From assembly GCF_050624435.1 (NCBI RefSeq), contig NC_134546.1:18065001-18129000 (forward strand): 64,000 nt of DNA, given 5' to 3'. Of the stretch, positions 33,333 to 45,175 are shown one piece after another (positions within the stretch are counted from its first letter, which is position 1; every line of letters starts with the position of its first letter). The stretch is from Tenrec ecaudatus. Lineage: Eukaryota > Chordata > Mammalia > Afrosoricida > Tenrecidae. A model generated the notes under the pieces. The model worked only from the letters and a program-made list of their open reading frames with translations, made no database searches and was not told where the DNA came from. A program made the position numbers and the translations under genes.

Positions 33333-36239
33333 CTAGAGGAAGCCCGGGAAGGCGATCTGGAGGAGCAAGATGGTCACGCCGATGAGCCCAACACACAGCA
33401 GCAGCAGCAGCCACACGGGGACGCTCCCTGCAGAGCGGGGAGGGGAGAAGTCAACTGACGAAGGGCTTCGTAGCCACTGTGCCTGGGCCAGCCAAGGACG
33501 GGGAGATAGCTGCCCTTCTCCAGGGGACATGTCTTTTGGGGGGACCCCAGGCCCAAGCACTCACGTCGAGATGGCAGCAGGTGCAGCTGGCAACGACTGT
33601 CCACAGCCACAGAGAACAGGGCTGTTTCGTGGGCTCCAAGGAGCTCCGGGCCACGCCCCTTCTCGGGGAGGAAGGCCACATCGGTCACCACGATGCCGTG
33701 GGCCTCCCGCACATAGTAGAGGCGCTGCAGGTGGGCGGGAGGAGAGCTGGTGAGGGACGGCCCAGTTGGGAAGCTTCCCACTGGAAAGTTGACCCCCCGC
33801 CCCCAGACAGCTTTCTTTCTACAGGGTGGGCCAGATGCCACTCTGCACACTCTGGACAGAAAGGCTAGTGGAGAGAGAACCCACTCCATGTTCCCTCAAG
33901 GCTGTGCCCTCTTCTACCCCTTACCTGGAGAGAGAAGGCAATGTAGATGGCAACAGAGCCAGTGACCGTGCCCAGGCCCAGGAAGGTGCCCGACTCACTG
34001 CAAAAAACAAGTGCAGACTGTCCTGGAGGCATGTCCCCAGAGCCTTGCTCACCACCCCTCGCTCACCACCCGAGGTCCAGAAGGAACAGGCAGGCCCCAC
34101 CCCGTGCTCCCCAGCCAGGCCTGTCCCACACCTGACACTGAGGCAAGAGATGACTTCGTGGCCACAGGGCTTGGTCTGAAGGGGCAAGAAGGTAGAACCA
34201 TCCCAAGCTGTGAGGTAACAGGGTGGAGGCTGGCGCAGGCGCTTGTGGGGAATCTGTACAGTGAAGAGTCGCAGCCTAGTGGGCTGGTCTGGAACCTGCC
34301 CGAACCTGGGGTCCAGAGAGAAGCTAGTCAGTTCCAGGGGCCTCCTGTCCAAGGTGATGCCCTCCTGCACTTTGGCCAGGTGTCACCACCCACCAAAGCT
34401 ATCACCCTACCCAGCTTGCCCCCTCCCCAACCACATCTGGGCTGTGCCTCTCTGAGCCACCCTCTGGGGTCTTCACACCTGCAGGCCTGGTAGCGGTAAG
34501 GCGTGTTGGAAAAGGTGGGTCCGTTCTCTTGCCAGTGCAGCTGTGTCACCAGCTGGTCCTTCTGCCACACGGAGGCTTTAAGATCCCAGCCCACAGACAC
34601 CAACTAATGAAGAGCAAATATTTCAAGGATGAGCAGTTAGGGGATCCACTTCCAGGACGGCAGTATAGCTGCCTACTTCCTCCTCCCTCTACCTTCTCAC
34701 CTTGCCATCAGGCCCCAAAGCCAGGTCTTCAATCTCCCCCTCGTGGGCTTTGAACTCCAGAACTTTCTTTAGGCTAGGTACCTGCAGTCAAAGCACTGGT
34801 CTGGTTAGGCCAGCCCCCCTCCCTCCCCACCCCCTCCAAGCAAGGACACACCTTATCTCCCCACAGCCACTCTCGGCAGACATCACCCCACATACTTCTC
34901 AGAACCCCCATCCCGTGTCTCCCCCTCTGGCCCTTGCCACTATGGGGATACTCATTCACCAGACTATCCCTCTCCGCCCCTTCGAAATCCCAAATGAATT
35001 TTCAACAACGGCCCACCTTCCAGACCCGAATGTAGCCATCGGTGCCTCCCGTGGCAAGCAGGGTGTTGTCGTGGCTGAAGCACACCACTTTCTGCAGCGG
35101 CTCAGTGCTGAAGTCGGTCTGCACTGCCTGCAGGTTCTCCACCCGGAGTTCCACCCCCTCCCGCTGGGTCTCCACTGGCGGTTTCTGCTGGGCAGGAGCT
35201 GCTCCCTTCCTCTGCCGGGGTCCCTGGTCCTTGGAACCTGCTGCGACACACAGGGGATGCTAGGCCCCAGGAGCACTAACTGTTCTCCGACAGACACCGG
35301 GCTTCCAGCCTGCTGCCCAAGCGTCACTCCCAGCCCCTTGGACAGAGGCCAAGGGCTCTTCCTCTTCCCACCGGAGAAGGGCCTGCTCCTCACCTGCCTT
35401 CTCTGCCTTGCTGTTGCCTGTCTGCTGATGGGTCTGGAAGCGCAGGAGCTGACAGTGGGCGTCCTGCCCTGCAGCAAGGATGTCACCAGCTAGGGCCAGG
35501 TTCATGGTGGCCCGAGTCTCTGTGTCATGAGTGTGTAGCAAGGAGGCGCTCAGGCGCCCATTAATCTGTTCTAGCCGCAGAAAATGCTGAGAGAGAGGAA
35601 GCCAGGATGAACCGGGTTCAGGGGTACCTAGCGAACACCTACCTCACCGGCCCGCTGACATCGCGCAGTCTGAAGCCTGACCACTGCGTTTAACGCACTG
35701 CCTCGCCCACCAGGCTTTCTTAAGTTCCCATTCTTTCCTCCGTGAAGCTGCGCAGCTGCCAGAGCTGGGAGAATTCCCTCCAATGACAGACAGACGGGGT
35801 GGGGGGTGGGGGGGCACGACCTCAGAAAAGGAAGTTATGCCACACTCGCAGTGCATGGAGGCGGACAAACACGTCTCGGTGGCCTCCCCGGGAAGTGACA
35901 AGACCCGCCGCTGCGTACTTTATGCCCGGCGCGGGCAGCTTTCCCTTGACCTTCGGGGTCTCTCGGCGCGGGACGAAGCCCCGCGGGGGGCGGCGGGGCC
36001 ACCAGCTGAGCTGCGGCGCGACCGCGCGCCCCTCACCCCCACCCTGCGCCCGTGCCCCTCCGGCAGGGCCGTTCGCGCGCGGCGTTGCCCGGCCCGGTTC
36101 TCACCACGCCATTCTTGATGCCGGTCTTGGCGGCGCCCCCGCCGCCCGCAGCGATGAGCAGCCCCGCGCCGGCGTCCACCTGGAGCGCGTACAACGGGAA
36201 CGGGGCCCGGTACAGCTCTGGCGCTCGGCGCCGGCCCAT
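33333..36239 (-). CDS. PREB: Prolactin regulatory element binding protein, SEC12 homologue
   Basis: PREB is the mammalian SEC12, the ER membrane exchange factor that loads GTP on SAR1 to start COPII coats. Nine coding exons join in phase: 36105-36239, 35394-35586, 35017-35237, 34701-34781, 34479-34603, 34132-34305, 33925-33997, 33565-33724 and 33333-33427. They give 418 residues against 417 in human. The N-terminus is [22 protein letters not shown]-type blades are visible, such as [23 protein letters not shown] and [13 protein letters not shown]-terminal transmembrane helix, [20 protein letters not shown], ends at AFPGFL. Exon 3 has a tandem acceptor, CAGCAG. The promoter is a CpG island. The gene converges on ABHD1. 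Confidence 0.97.
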
Positions 36240-36660
36240 CCCGCCCGGCGCTCTTCACGGCTCGCCCCGCGGCCCCGGGGACATGCCTCGCCCGGCCGCC
36301 GCCGGATCCCGCCCGGTTACTGCCCGGAAACTCGCGTCCCTCTCACTCGGCGCGCCCGGCAGCAGCCGACGCTCTCGCAGGACAGCGGGGCGCTACCTCG
36401 GGGCCGCTTGACCCCGGCGTCCAGGGCGCCCTCCGCGCAAGTGCACGGCCTCCAATACGCGTCAGCACTGCCCGGACGCGGTGACGTCAGACGGGCGTGG
36501 CGGGCGTAGCTCTCCGCCCCTCCCCCGCGACGGCAGCGCCGCCATCTTTGTGCGGGGCACGGGAGGTGCGCGCCTCCGGGGGACCGCCCCTGGGCGGGGA
36601 TTCGGGACCGAGGAGGTTGGCGTGGAGAAAGATCACCCGGCGCTGCCGGAAGAGTGGGTG
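35880..36660 (-). promoter_or_regulatory. PREB: CpG island over PREB first exon
   Basis: CpG-dense sequence runs across the first coding exon and several hundred bases upstream. It includes 'ggtgacgtcag' at about 36480-36490, a CRE/ATF-type TGACGTCA match. That site is plausible for an ER-trafficking gene, but I have only the motif as evidence. Confidence 0.75.
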
Positions 36661-36707
36661 CTGGCCGAAGCCCATTGCCGGGCCTTTCTTGGTTGAGCCA
36701 TGTTCAG

Positions 36708-36880
36708 GTTACGTCTTCACTGCCCTTGAGTCCATTCCGACTCCTAGCGACGCTATAGGACAGGGTAGAACTGCCCCTGTGGGTTTGCCAGACTGTAACT
36801 CCTCCCGTGGAGCGGGTGGTTTCCAACTGCTGACCTTGAGGATGGCAGCCCACCCACCAGGCCACCAGGGTTCCTCCTGA
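36708..36880 (-). repeat. AfroSINE-type SINE
   Basis: A full inverted copy: 'gagtccattccgactcctag' to 'gccaccagggttcc'. It lies just upstream of PREB. Confidence 0.9.
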
Positions 36881-36884
36881 GGGT

Positions 36885-37560
36885 TACTAGCTGATTAAAT
36901 GTTTGCACCACCCAGGGACTTCGAAGAACGGCTAACGGACCTTTCATAAAGAAATCCTAGGCTTTTCCGGACACCAAGGCTCCCTCCCATCCCGGTGGCT
37001 CCTGGCAGGCTTTGGGGACCAAGTTGCTTGCCTGTAGGGTGCTATCTCTATTGGCTGTCACTCAAACAGAGGAGGGGGCAGGCTTTTGGCCTCGAAATCA
37101 CCGGCTGAGCATATCAAAGGTGGAAGGGCAGTCTGATCTTAGTCAATAAACAGCTCCGCTGCACTGCAGGCTCAAGTGCTTGCTACCTGAGGATTCCTGC
37201 CCCGCAGAGGAAGCTTTGGCTTTGTCTCTGGGCTGCTCCGTGGAACTAGATTGCCTCCGCTCACAACGTGCTACTTGAGCGCCACGTGCACGCCTGCCCC
37301 AGGAGGATGATCCGCTGTAAGGGCTTCACCAGTCACCCAGACAGGTGCTTTGGGATGCGAATAATTGCTTGGCGCGACTTTACTGACCTTTTTCTCACCG
37401 CTGTCGTTTTTCATGTTCTTGAAATTCCTTCCTACTAAACCCTCATGATCACCCTGTGTCCTTTCAGAAAAATCTATCAAAATGACCCCTTTAGAATGTC
37501 CAAAAAGAGTCTCCATAACCCCCTGAGCTGACTTCTCTGCTTTGAATTTATTCCCACCCA
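36885..37560. other. Unassigned stretch
   Basis: No gene is seen. A 96-codon minus frame at 37271-37561 (start region MGGNKFKAEKSAQGVMETLF) hits no family that I know. Confidence 0.35.
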
Positions 37561-37569
37561 CGAAAGGTG

Positions 37570-38315
37570 TTTTTAAAAAAATAATTTTATTAGGAGCTCA
37601 TACAACTCATCACAATCCATATATACATCAATTGTATAAAGCACATTTGTACCTTCATTGCCCTCATCATTATCAAAACATTTGCTCTCCACTTAAGCCC
37701 CTGGCATCAGCTCCTCATTTCCCTCCCTCCCTCCCCACTCCCCCCTCCCTGATGAATCCTTGGTAATTTATGCTATTATTTTGTCATATCTTGCCCTGTC
37801 CGATGTCCTCCTTCTCCCACTTTTCTGTTGTCCGTCCCACAGGGAGGGGGTTATATGTAGATCCTTATAATCAGTTCCCCCTTTCTACCCCATCTTCCCT
37901 CCTCCCTCCTGCTATCGCCACTCGCACCACTGGTCCTAAAGAGACCATCCGCCCTGGATTCCCTGCGTTTCCAGTTCCTATCTGTACCAGTGTACATCCT
38001 CTTTTTTTTAAACATTTTATTAGGGGCTCATACAATTCTTATCACAATCCATACATATACATACATCAATTGTATAAAGCACATTCTTTGCCCTAATCAT
38101 TTTTAAAGCATTTGCTCTCCACTTAAGCCCTTTGCATGCTCTTTTTTCCCCCTCCCTCCCCACTCTCCCCTCCCTCATGAGCCCTTGATAATTTATAAAT
38201 TATTATTGTGTCATATCTTGCCCTATCCGGTATCTCCAGGCTAATCCAGGTATAATATCTTTTGTCATATCTTGCCCTATCCGGCTAATCCAGGTGTAAT
38301 GCCCACCTAGTGTAC
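37570..38315 (-). mobile_element. Two tandem L1-like 3' ends
   Basis: Two inverted copies lie at about 37575-37990 and 38005-38310. Each starts with 'attttattaggggctcatac'-type sequence and contains 'aaagcacat' and 'tttgctctccacttaagcc'. Confidence 0.7.
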
Positions 38316-38344
38316 CACCCCTTCCTAGCCAGGAGCTCAACTTA

Positions 38345-38460
38345 ACAAATCTACCAGCAGCTCCCAGGGAGAAAGACTGTCTTTCTGCTCCTGTAAACAG
38401 TTAGTCTTAGGAATCACAGGGGTGTCACTATCAGTCAGCATTGACTCACAGCAGAGAGAG
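38345..38460 (+). repeat. AfroSINE-type SINE fragment
   Basis: 'ctcccagggagaaagactgt' and 'gtcagcattgactcacagca' mark the body and tail. Confidence 0.65.
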
Positions 38461-38464
38461 AAAC

Positions 38465-39500
38465 TCATACATGAACTGGACGCTTAAAAGTAAATCCTTG
38501 GGTTACGTTACGGCTGTTTTCGCTCTAAGGGTGATCTACTGACTCATACAAGCACAGCATTTGCATTTTAACCCAAAAGTTAAAATGCTTTGTCCAAGGT
38601 CATGAACCAGATACATGATTCAGGCCCTTGACTCTTCCTGGAGGCAGTAAGGACGACTATAAATCCAGCCAAGCGACCTTCAAATCCCATGTCCGCTGCT
38701 TCCTGTGAGGAAGCTGCAGTCTGAACACTCATTATCCATGGTTAGCATCCATTCCTTTTCTGGGGCCTCCTCCCCCTGGTTCTTGAGAGCTCCTGCCTCT
38801 GAGCAAGTTTTTGGCTGGAAGCTGCCAGCCTTCAGGCACCCGAGCTCTGAGTGTAGGGATTGAGGAAGTAACGGCTCTGAAGAGGCATTTTCTCTGACAC
38901 CCCATCCCACCCGACCACCGGGTTTCTTGTCTCCTGAGGACCAGTGGATGCCAGGAATACCGTTCCCTGCAGGGAGACCCCCCACTCCTAGGCCTGGTCA
39001 GTCCCAGCAGGCATCCTGAGGGCCACCCAAAGGCATGGGTCCTGTGGCTTCAGCTCTGCCCACACTGTAGGTCCCTCTTGTGGGAAACCGAGGACTGGGA
39101 AGAGAACGTATGTGGCCAAATTCCTTCCACTCAGTGAAGAGTCTGGAAGGCCAGCTCCGATGGAGGAAGGCCTTCACATTTGTGAGATAGAGGTGACTCG
39201 CACGTCACAGTCTCGACTAAAACTCATCCCCACAATCCCCCCCTTCATGGCGTTACTTTAAAGATGTCTCTTACAAGCGCACAGCTGCTCTCCAGGCGGC
39301 TGAAGGCTACCTATACCATCAAACAAGCAAGTTCTATTGTTCTTCTCCCTCAAAGGGCAGTCCACCCGCCCCACGCCCTGTCCCACCCCCTGCCCCACAC
39401 CTGCTCCCAATACTGGTCTTAGGTTACTTCCCCAATAAGCTCAGAGATATCTAAGAGTAAGACACTGCCCACCTTGTTGTCTATGGGATTGATGGGTTTG
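38465..39500. other. PREB-PRR30 intergenic, unassigned
   Basis: No gene is seen. A 101-codon minus frame at 38680-38985 is not a recognised protein. Confidence 0.4.
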
Positions 39501-39504
39501 TATG

Positions 39505-40070
39505 CCCCCAAACAACATAAACCCGAGGATGAATGACAGAAAAGTGGGTGCAGGGAGAGAGCAGACAATATAAGATAGGAAAATAATTTATCCCCTCCCC
39601 GGAGGACAGACAACAAAAAACTGGGTGAAGGGAGACATCAACAGTGTAAGACATGGAAAAATAATAATTTATAAATTATAAAGAGTTCGGGAGGGAGAAA
39701 GGGGAGGGAGGGGGGAAAATGAGCTGATACCAAGGGCTCAAGTAGAAAAAATGTTTTGAGGATGATGGTGGCAACAAATGTACAAATGTGGTTGATACAA
39801 TGTATGGATGTATGGATTGTGATGAGTTGTACGAGCTCCCAATAAAATTATTTAATTTTTAAAAAAAGAATTTATAATTTATCATGGGTTCATGTGGGAG
39901 GGTAGGGGGAGGGGGAAATGAGCAGATATCTAGGGCTCAAATAGAAAGAAAATGCTTTGAAGATGATGATGGCAACATATGTACAAATGTGCTTGACACA
40001 ATGGATGGATGGGTGGATTGTGATGAGCTGTTAAGAACCTCCAATAAAATGATTTTAAACACTATATAAA
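39505..40070 (+). mobile_element. Two tandem young L1-like 3' ends
   Basis: Copies end at about 39868 and 40058. Both carry 'tggattgtgatgag' and 'ccaataaaat'. Confidence 0.7.
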
Positions 40071-40420
40071 CCCGTTGGAAAGTGCATTCGCTTTTTTTCT
40101 CTTGTTCCTGACTTCTGGAAAGGTGAGCACCCTGCATGCTGTGTCTGTCTCTTTATTTTCCCTCAATTGCCACAGCCGCTCCTCGGGCCCTCTGGGTGGC
40201 GATGGTGGACCTCACATCTCCAAGCTGAAGTGAGTGTATAAAGGGCCTGGGAGAGCACACATCTCAGGGGCTCAGCTCTGTGGGGCTTGTCCTCTGCGGG
40301 TACAGGATGCACATTCTCTCAGGCCCTCGTTCCCTTAAGAGGGCTCATTGGGGGCAGTGGCACCCTGCAGCACACCCACCCACAGCTTGCTTAGAAAGAC
40401 ACAATGGAAATTATGCAGAG
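40071..40420. other. PRR30 3' flank
   Basis: No gene or clear repeat is seen. Confidence 0.35.
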
Positions 40421-40426
40421 TCTGGC

Positions 40427-40432
40427 TTTATT
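40427..40432 (-). terminator. PRR30: PRR30 poly(A) signal
   Basis: AATAAA on the minus strand, 130 bases past the PRR30 stop codon. Confidence 0.75.
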
Positions 40433-40561
40433 GAATACACTGAAGGCTGAATGGGGCCTCCAGTGTCCTTGGGTCTCCTCAGCCAGGAGACAGCAGACTC
40501 CACAAGGGGCTCCCAGGGTTCAGAGATGGAGCACACACCTGACCTCCAGCCAGCCAGCCCT

Positions 40562-41833
40562 TCAGGGTGTCCCGGGGCTCCCCAGAGATCTGGGGCCTCG
40601 GGGGAAGGGTTGTGTTTGGAGAATGTCCTCCTGGGATCTTCCTTGGCTCTGCCACGATAACTTTGGGGGAATGGGTTCTGAACAGACAGACCTCTTTGGG
40701 GCGAAGAACGGTTTGGGTGAAGCAGTGGCCCGTCTTGGTTCCTGCAGGGGAGCCCTTGAGGTGCAGTTGGCGTTTGGAGGGCCTGGTGGCCTGAGGCTCC
40801 TGGTCTGGGGGCCTGTGTCTGGTGCTGGACCTGCCCAGGCCTGAGCCACTGGTGCTGGTGTTGCCTGGGCTTGGCATGCAGGGCCCTGAGCAGTCTCGCC
40901 CTGAAGTCCTGCTTCCTTCGGCTTTCTTTCTGGCAACAGGTGCAGGGCCCTGGCCTGGCCCCGAGGGAGGCGGAGGCCGAAGCCGATGCCTATGCGGAGC
41001 GGCCCGGCCTCCTGGCCTGGTGCCCTGGGCAGTAGTTGTGGAAAAGCCAGCAGGTGGGGCCCAGTCCTGTACCTGGGGATGGGGCAGGAGGGACTTCGCA
41101 GCCGGAGGCACACCAGGCATACCGGATACTCCACAACCGGCGCCTGCCCGGTGGTGCCGAGCCACAGCTGCTGCAGAAACCGTAGTCGCAGGTCGTGGGA
41201 GATGCGGCGGAGTCCCAGGTGCAGCACCAGGGCCCGGGCCAGGGCCCCCAGGTCCCTGAGCTCTGCAGGGTCCCTTTCTCTGGCCACGCATCCCCCCTCC
41301 ACTCCAGAGGACCCAGAGCCCCTGTACTGAGGCGAGTGTCCTGGTGGTCTGGAAGAGTGGAGCCCAGAAGGGAGGCTGGGGTTGGGGGAAGTGAGCGTGG
41401 AGCTGGGTGGGCCTTGAGGAGAGGGAGGGAAGCAAGGTGAGTTGGGGGGGGAGTTCTGCAGCTGAGAGGGAGAGGTGGAGAGCAGGTAAGGAGAGGAGGG
41501 GGACTGTGGAAGGAAGAAAGGAAGGTGGTTGTGGTAGAAGAAAGTGGGGGACGCTAGGTCAGAGGGAGAGTAGAGATATGGGACGGAGTCAAAATTAGAG
41601 TCGGAAGAACAGAGAAGTGGGTCTAGAGGGTGGAGCAGGGTGGCCGGGCAGAGGAGCACAGGGGATTGGGAGGAAGAGTGGAAAGGTGAGTGGGAGGAGG
41701 GAAGTGTTGGGCAGGGGGAGAGAGGCTGTTGGTTGAGTGGAGGAAAGTCCACACGTTGTGAGGAACCCTGAGGGGAGAGCCCAGGGGACACTGTGTTCTG
41801 CAGCAGCACCTGGTCCTTGTTTTGAGGCAACAT
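40562..41833 (-). CDS. PRR30: Proline-rich protein 30
   Basis: The coding region is one exon of 423 codons, MLPQNKDQVL at the start, matching the human MLPQNKDQVLPQ opening. The first 180 residues are rich in proline, serine and phenylalanine. The centre (about 190-320) is the conserved part, with HDLRLRFLQQLWLG, TGQAPVVEYPVCLVC and GPLRIGIGFGLRLPRGQARA, all close to human. The tail is longer than my recollection of the human 412-residue protein: human ends near LILQKSSV, this one runs on to SLGSPGTP. Human expression is testis-biased and its role is unknown. A probable splice acceptor lies just upstream (AG at 41856-41855), so a noncoding first exon is expected to the right. Confidence 0.93.
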   Translation of the reverse strand: MLPQNKDQVLLQNTVSPGLSPQGSSQRVDFPPLNQQPLSPCPTLPSSHSPFHSSSQSPVLLCPATLLHPLDPLLCSSDSNFDSVPYLYSPSDLASPTFFYHNHLPFFLPQSPSSPYLLSTSPSQLQNSPPNSPCFPPSPQGPPSSTLTSPNPSLPSGLHSSRPPGHSPQYRGSGSSGVEGGCVARERDPAELRDLGALARALVLHLGLRRISHDLRLRFLQQLWLGTTGQAPVVEYPVCLVCLRLRSPSCPIPRYRTGPHLLAFPQLLPRAPGQEAGPLRIGIGFGLRLPRGQARALHLLPERKPKEAGLQGETAQGPACQAQATPAPVAQAWAGPAPDTGPQTRSLRPPGPPNANCTSRAPLQEPRRATASPKPFFAPKRSVCSEPIPPKLSWQSQGRSQEDILQTQPFPRGPRSLGSPGTP

Positions 41834-41854
41834 CGCCTCGAATCCAGAAGGGAC

Positions 41855-42395
41855 CTGGGCAAAAGGACCAGAGGATTGGAGACCGGCAGGGCAGGACCAG
41901 GATTGCAGAATCCCGAGTAATCAGGGCCTCCAGAGAGCAGGATGCAGCTCCAGCCTGTGCCAGATCGAGGGGACACCTGGCCTTACAGCCAAAGGGGCAG
42001 CAGGCTCTCTGGAGAGCAGGTGGGAAGGCGGGTGAGGCTAAGGGAGGTCTCGCATATCCTTGTCTTCGGTCCTTGAGGAAGGAGGCTCAGGGATGGAGGA
42101 TCAGAGCTGCCTCTTAGAGCTGAGGGGCAGCAGCAATGAGGAGGAGGATGGCACAAACCCCAGACTCTGGAGAGAGAGAAAGACAGAACACAAGACGTTG
42201 GAAGGACAGGCCCCTCTCTTCTTCCTTCTTGGCTCCCTCCAGGTCCACTCTCTGGACAGCTGACTCTCACTACCAAGGGGTCAGGGTCACTCAGTGGACA
42301 CCAAAGGTTGGCAGGTCAGACCTACCCCGTGGCACTGCGCACGAACACCTCCGTCTATGAAATGACTCCAAACCAACCAACCAACAAAACTGAAC
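41855..42395. other. PRR30 upstream region
   Basis: Probably 5' intron or flank of PRR30. I cannot place the noncoding exon with confidence. Confidence 0.4.
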
Positions 42396-42590
42396 TCACG
42401 GCCAAATAGTGGATACCGACTCATAGCGACCCTCGGGGACAGGGTAGAACTGCCCCTTTCAGTTGTTTCCAAGCCTGTAACTGTTCACGCAGTAGAAAGC
42501 CTTGTTGTCTCCACCCTGTCATGTTACAGCCACAGAAAACTCTGCAGAGTGCAGTCTGACTGGAAAACCCACAGGGTCGCCAGTAGTTAC
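42395..42590 (-). repeat. AfroSINE-type SINE
   Basis: An inverted copy with 'ccgactcatagcgaccctcg' and 'agaaagccttgttgtctcc'; the head end is diverged. Confidence 0.75.
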
Positions 42591-42714
42591 TCTTGATTGA
42601 ACGATGACAGATTTGGACTTGATTTTCCCTTCCAATGAGAAATGTGGAGGGACTTCTCTCTACACTCTGCTAGTAGCACAGTCTGGGATCCATGATTGTC
42701 TTTATTTTTTTTAG

Positions 42715-43490
42715 AACTGCCAACTATTTTAAAATTTTGTCCCAACAGTTTTATTGGCACATAATTTACATAGGACACAGTAGTTCAATCGTTCAAACAT
42801 AGCAAGGGGCATTGAATAGTCACCACCACATCAGTCTTAGACACCCCCCCACATACACACCCATTGGATGAATCTCCTTTAACATACATGTGCAATCACA
42901 ATCCATTCTAATGCTCCGCCCTGCGACTGCCTTCGTTCTTTACTCCCAGACCCCTTTCCCTCCCTATCACACCGCCCCCCCACCCCGCCCCCGGCATCCC
43001 CTATCACCCTTTGTGTCAGTTAGTCTCATTATGCATCCACCCCTCCTGTGCTTCACAGCTGGGAAAACCCACCAGAAAACAATAGAAAAATCATACTAAG
43101 GTGGTAAGGCTACAATCATAATAGTATAAAGACAAAAGTACAGACAACACATAAGAAGAAGAAAAAACACATAAGAAGGGAAAGACCCCCATCAACATGC
43201 AAAGGGGCAGGGAGGAAATTTCTGTCGTGGAAGAAAGAGATACTTGTCCCCAGCACAAGTTCGGTTCGTGTCTGCAGGGAGGTCAACTGCCCATGTCAGG
43301 AGTTCCATCGAGCACCATCAAGATTACAATGGTCTCTGCCTGGTTAGGCTGTTCTTGACTCTTGACTTTGACTAGAACGGACCTGCCAGTGGCTCCGTCT
43401 GGTCTGACTAGCTGCTCTATGATTCTTTCGACCTCGGCTCCAGGCCTATTTCTTCTCGCTTTGTAGTTGGAAGGACTCATAGTGACCCTG
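42715..43490 (-). mobile_element. L1-like LINE 3' region
   Basis: An inverted end, 'cagttttattggcacataat', then C-rich and A-rich blocks typical of L1 3' UTRs. The last 200 bases (43290-43490) may be another part of the same element. Confidence 0.5.
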
Positions 43491-43499
43491 ATTTTTCCA

Positions 43500-44395
43500 T
43501 GTGGATCTCTCTCTGTCCTCCCTCCCCACCTTTCAGGAAGGTGAGACCAGGGAAAAGGGCTGGGGGTGGGGGGAGAGTGGTCTGGGAGGAAGGGTGGTGA
43601 TGGAGGCAGAATGGAGGTGCTGGTGCCTTGAGCTCTTACCAATCAGGATTCCCCTGGGCTGGGCTTCACGAGGCTTGTCCGCAGCGAGGGTCCCTGGGAG
43701 AGAGAACAGCTGCCACTCTGAGCTCCAGCCCCATCTTCCCCCGGGGTCCGCCACCCCAAACGCCTCAGTCTGGTCCAAATTTGTATCTGGGCTTTGCACT
43801 CTGTCCTCCTTCAGCCAGGCAGAAGTCTCCTGTGCTCCACCTGAATCGCAGATTCCACCAGCATGCTGGTTTCCTGCCGCGCGGGCTGCCCTGGCTCCTG
43901 CTGCCCCAACGCTGGTGTCCTCTAAGCCTGCTGCCCCCAACGCTGGTGTCCTCTAAGCGGGGCGTTGCAGAAATGGCTTGTCACGCCCAGCAGCAGTAGC
44001 AGTAACAGTGGGGACAGCAGGTACAAAGCTTCTGGGAAACTGAGACTTTGTCCAAGGGGCGGCGACCCTGGCGCCGCCCCATTGGGAGCTAAAGGCTCCA
44101 TTCCCTGAGGGCTGTTTTCCCTGGGAGCCAGTGCCTAAGTCACAAAGGAGAGGGAGTGACCTCACAGAACCTCCTCAACGCTCTGAGACGTCCGTCCTTC
44201 AGATAACAACCAGAGGCTGGGGCTTGGCAACCCTCAAAGGCAGGCACATCTTTGAGGCACTTGGTTGCCCTTCAGGCCTTAGCCCCAACCTCACCCTCTG
44301 CCCCCACCCACCGTGGGGTTCTGGACAACCACAGAGCTGGCTGGGCTGGGCCTCCCTCTCCCCAGCGTCCTATTTTCTGAGCTGGGGTGCACCTT
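43500..44395. other. Unique stretch, possible PRR30 5' exon
   Basis: GC-rich with no recognised protein. A minus-strand donor-like 'g|gtaagagct' at about 43636 and a tandem duplication at 43897-43957 are present. The noncoding first exon of PRR30 may lie here, but I cannot show it. Confidence 0.35.
43897..43957 (+). repeat. 30-base tandem duplication
   Basis: Two copies of 'cctgctgccccaacgctggt' plus 10 more bases, at 43897-43926 and 43927-43957. They differ by one extra C. Confidence 0.95.
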
Positions 44396-44399
44396 TGTT

Positions 44400-45175
44400 C
44401 CCTCTTTGGGTTATGTTTATTATATTTGTTTTGTTTTGGGGTTTTTTTGTTATATGTTTTAACAACTGTTTGCTTAAGTTATATTCATTGATAGGCTCTA
44501 CAATACCATGTATATCTGTACAATCTACCCACTTAAAATATGCAAAAGTATGTTTTCTGGTTTATTCACAGGGTTGTATGAATGATCTAATGGTGGGATA
44601 TTTTTGTTCTCCCCAAAATATTGCCTGTACTGCATTAGCCCATCACCTCCCAGCCTCTGTCTCCGGTCCCTGGCAGCCCCAAACTACGTTCTGTTTCTAT
44701 GGGTTTGCCCATTCTGGACATTTCAGACAAGAGATCATGTAACGTAGTCTTTTGTGAATGGCCTCTTTTAAAACGTTTTCAAGGTTCATCCATGTTGTAA
44801 CATGTATCAGTGATACCTTATCCTTTTTATGACTGAATAATCATCCATTGTGCAGAGGTACCACATTCTGTTTAACCGTTCAGTAATCGGTGGGTGTTCA
44901 AATAAAAACATCGGTCATTTCACTTTTTGTCAATTATGTCAAATGCTGTGAACACTCATGTACAAGTTTATGGCTACATCTATCCTGGGTCTGTCCCTAC
45001 GAGAGAAATTGTTGAGTCATATGGGAACTCTATTTAATATTTTGAGAAACTTCCAAAGTGTCTTCTAAATATGCTGTATTTTTTTTCCAAGCCCACCAGC
45101 AAGTTGTGAGGGCTCCAATTTTTAAAAGCTCACTGTCAACATATGCGATTGCCTGTCCTTTAAATTGAAAAAGTA
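44400..45175 (+). mobile_element. Old L1 3' region
   Basis: 'ttcaaggttcatccatgttg', 'gtcatatgggaactctattt' and 'ccaccagcaagttgtgaggg' follow the L1M 3' UTR order. Confidence 0.85.

Noticed and set aside
34702-35493. 263-codon plus-strand frame
   Set aside because: It is antisense to PREB exons and introns and has no family resemblance.
40479-41435. 318-codon minus-strand frame
   Set aside because: It is another frame of PRR30; the 423-codon frame matches the known protein.
43533-43940. 135-codon minus frame near PRR30
   Set aside because: No recognised domain, and the tandem 30-base duplication inflates it. It could be a PRR30 5' noncoding exon instead.
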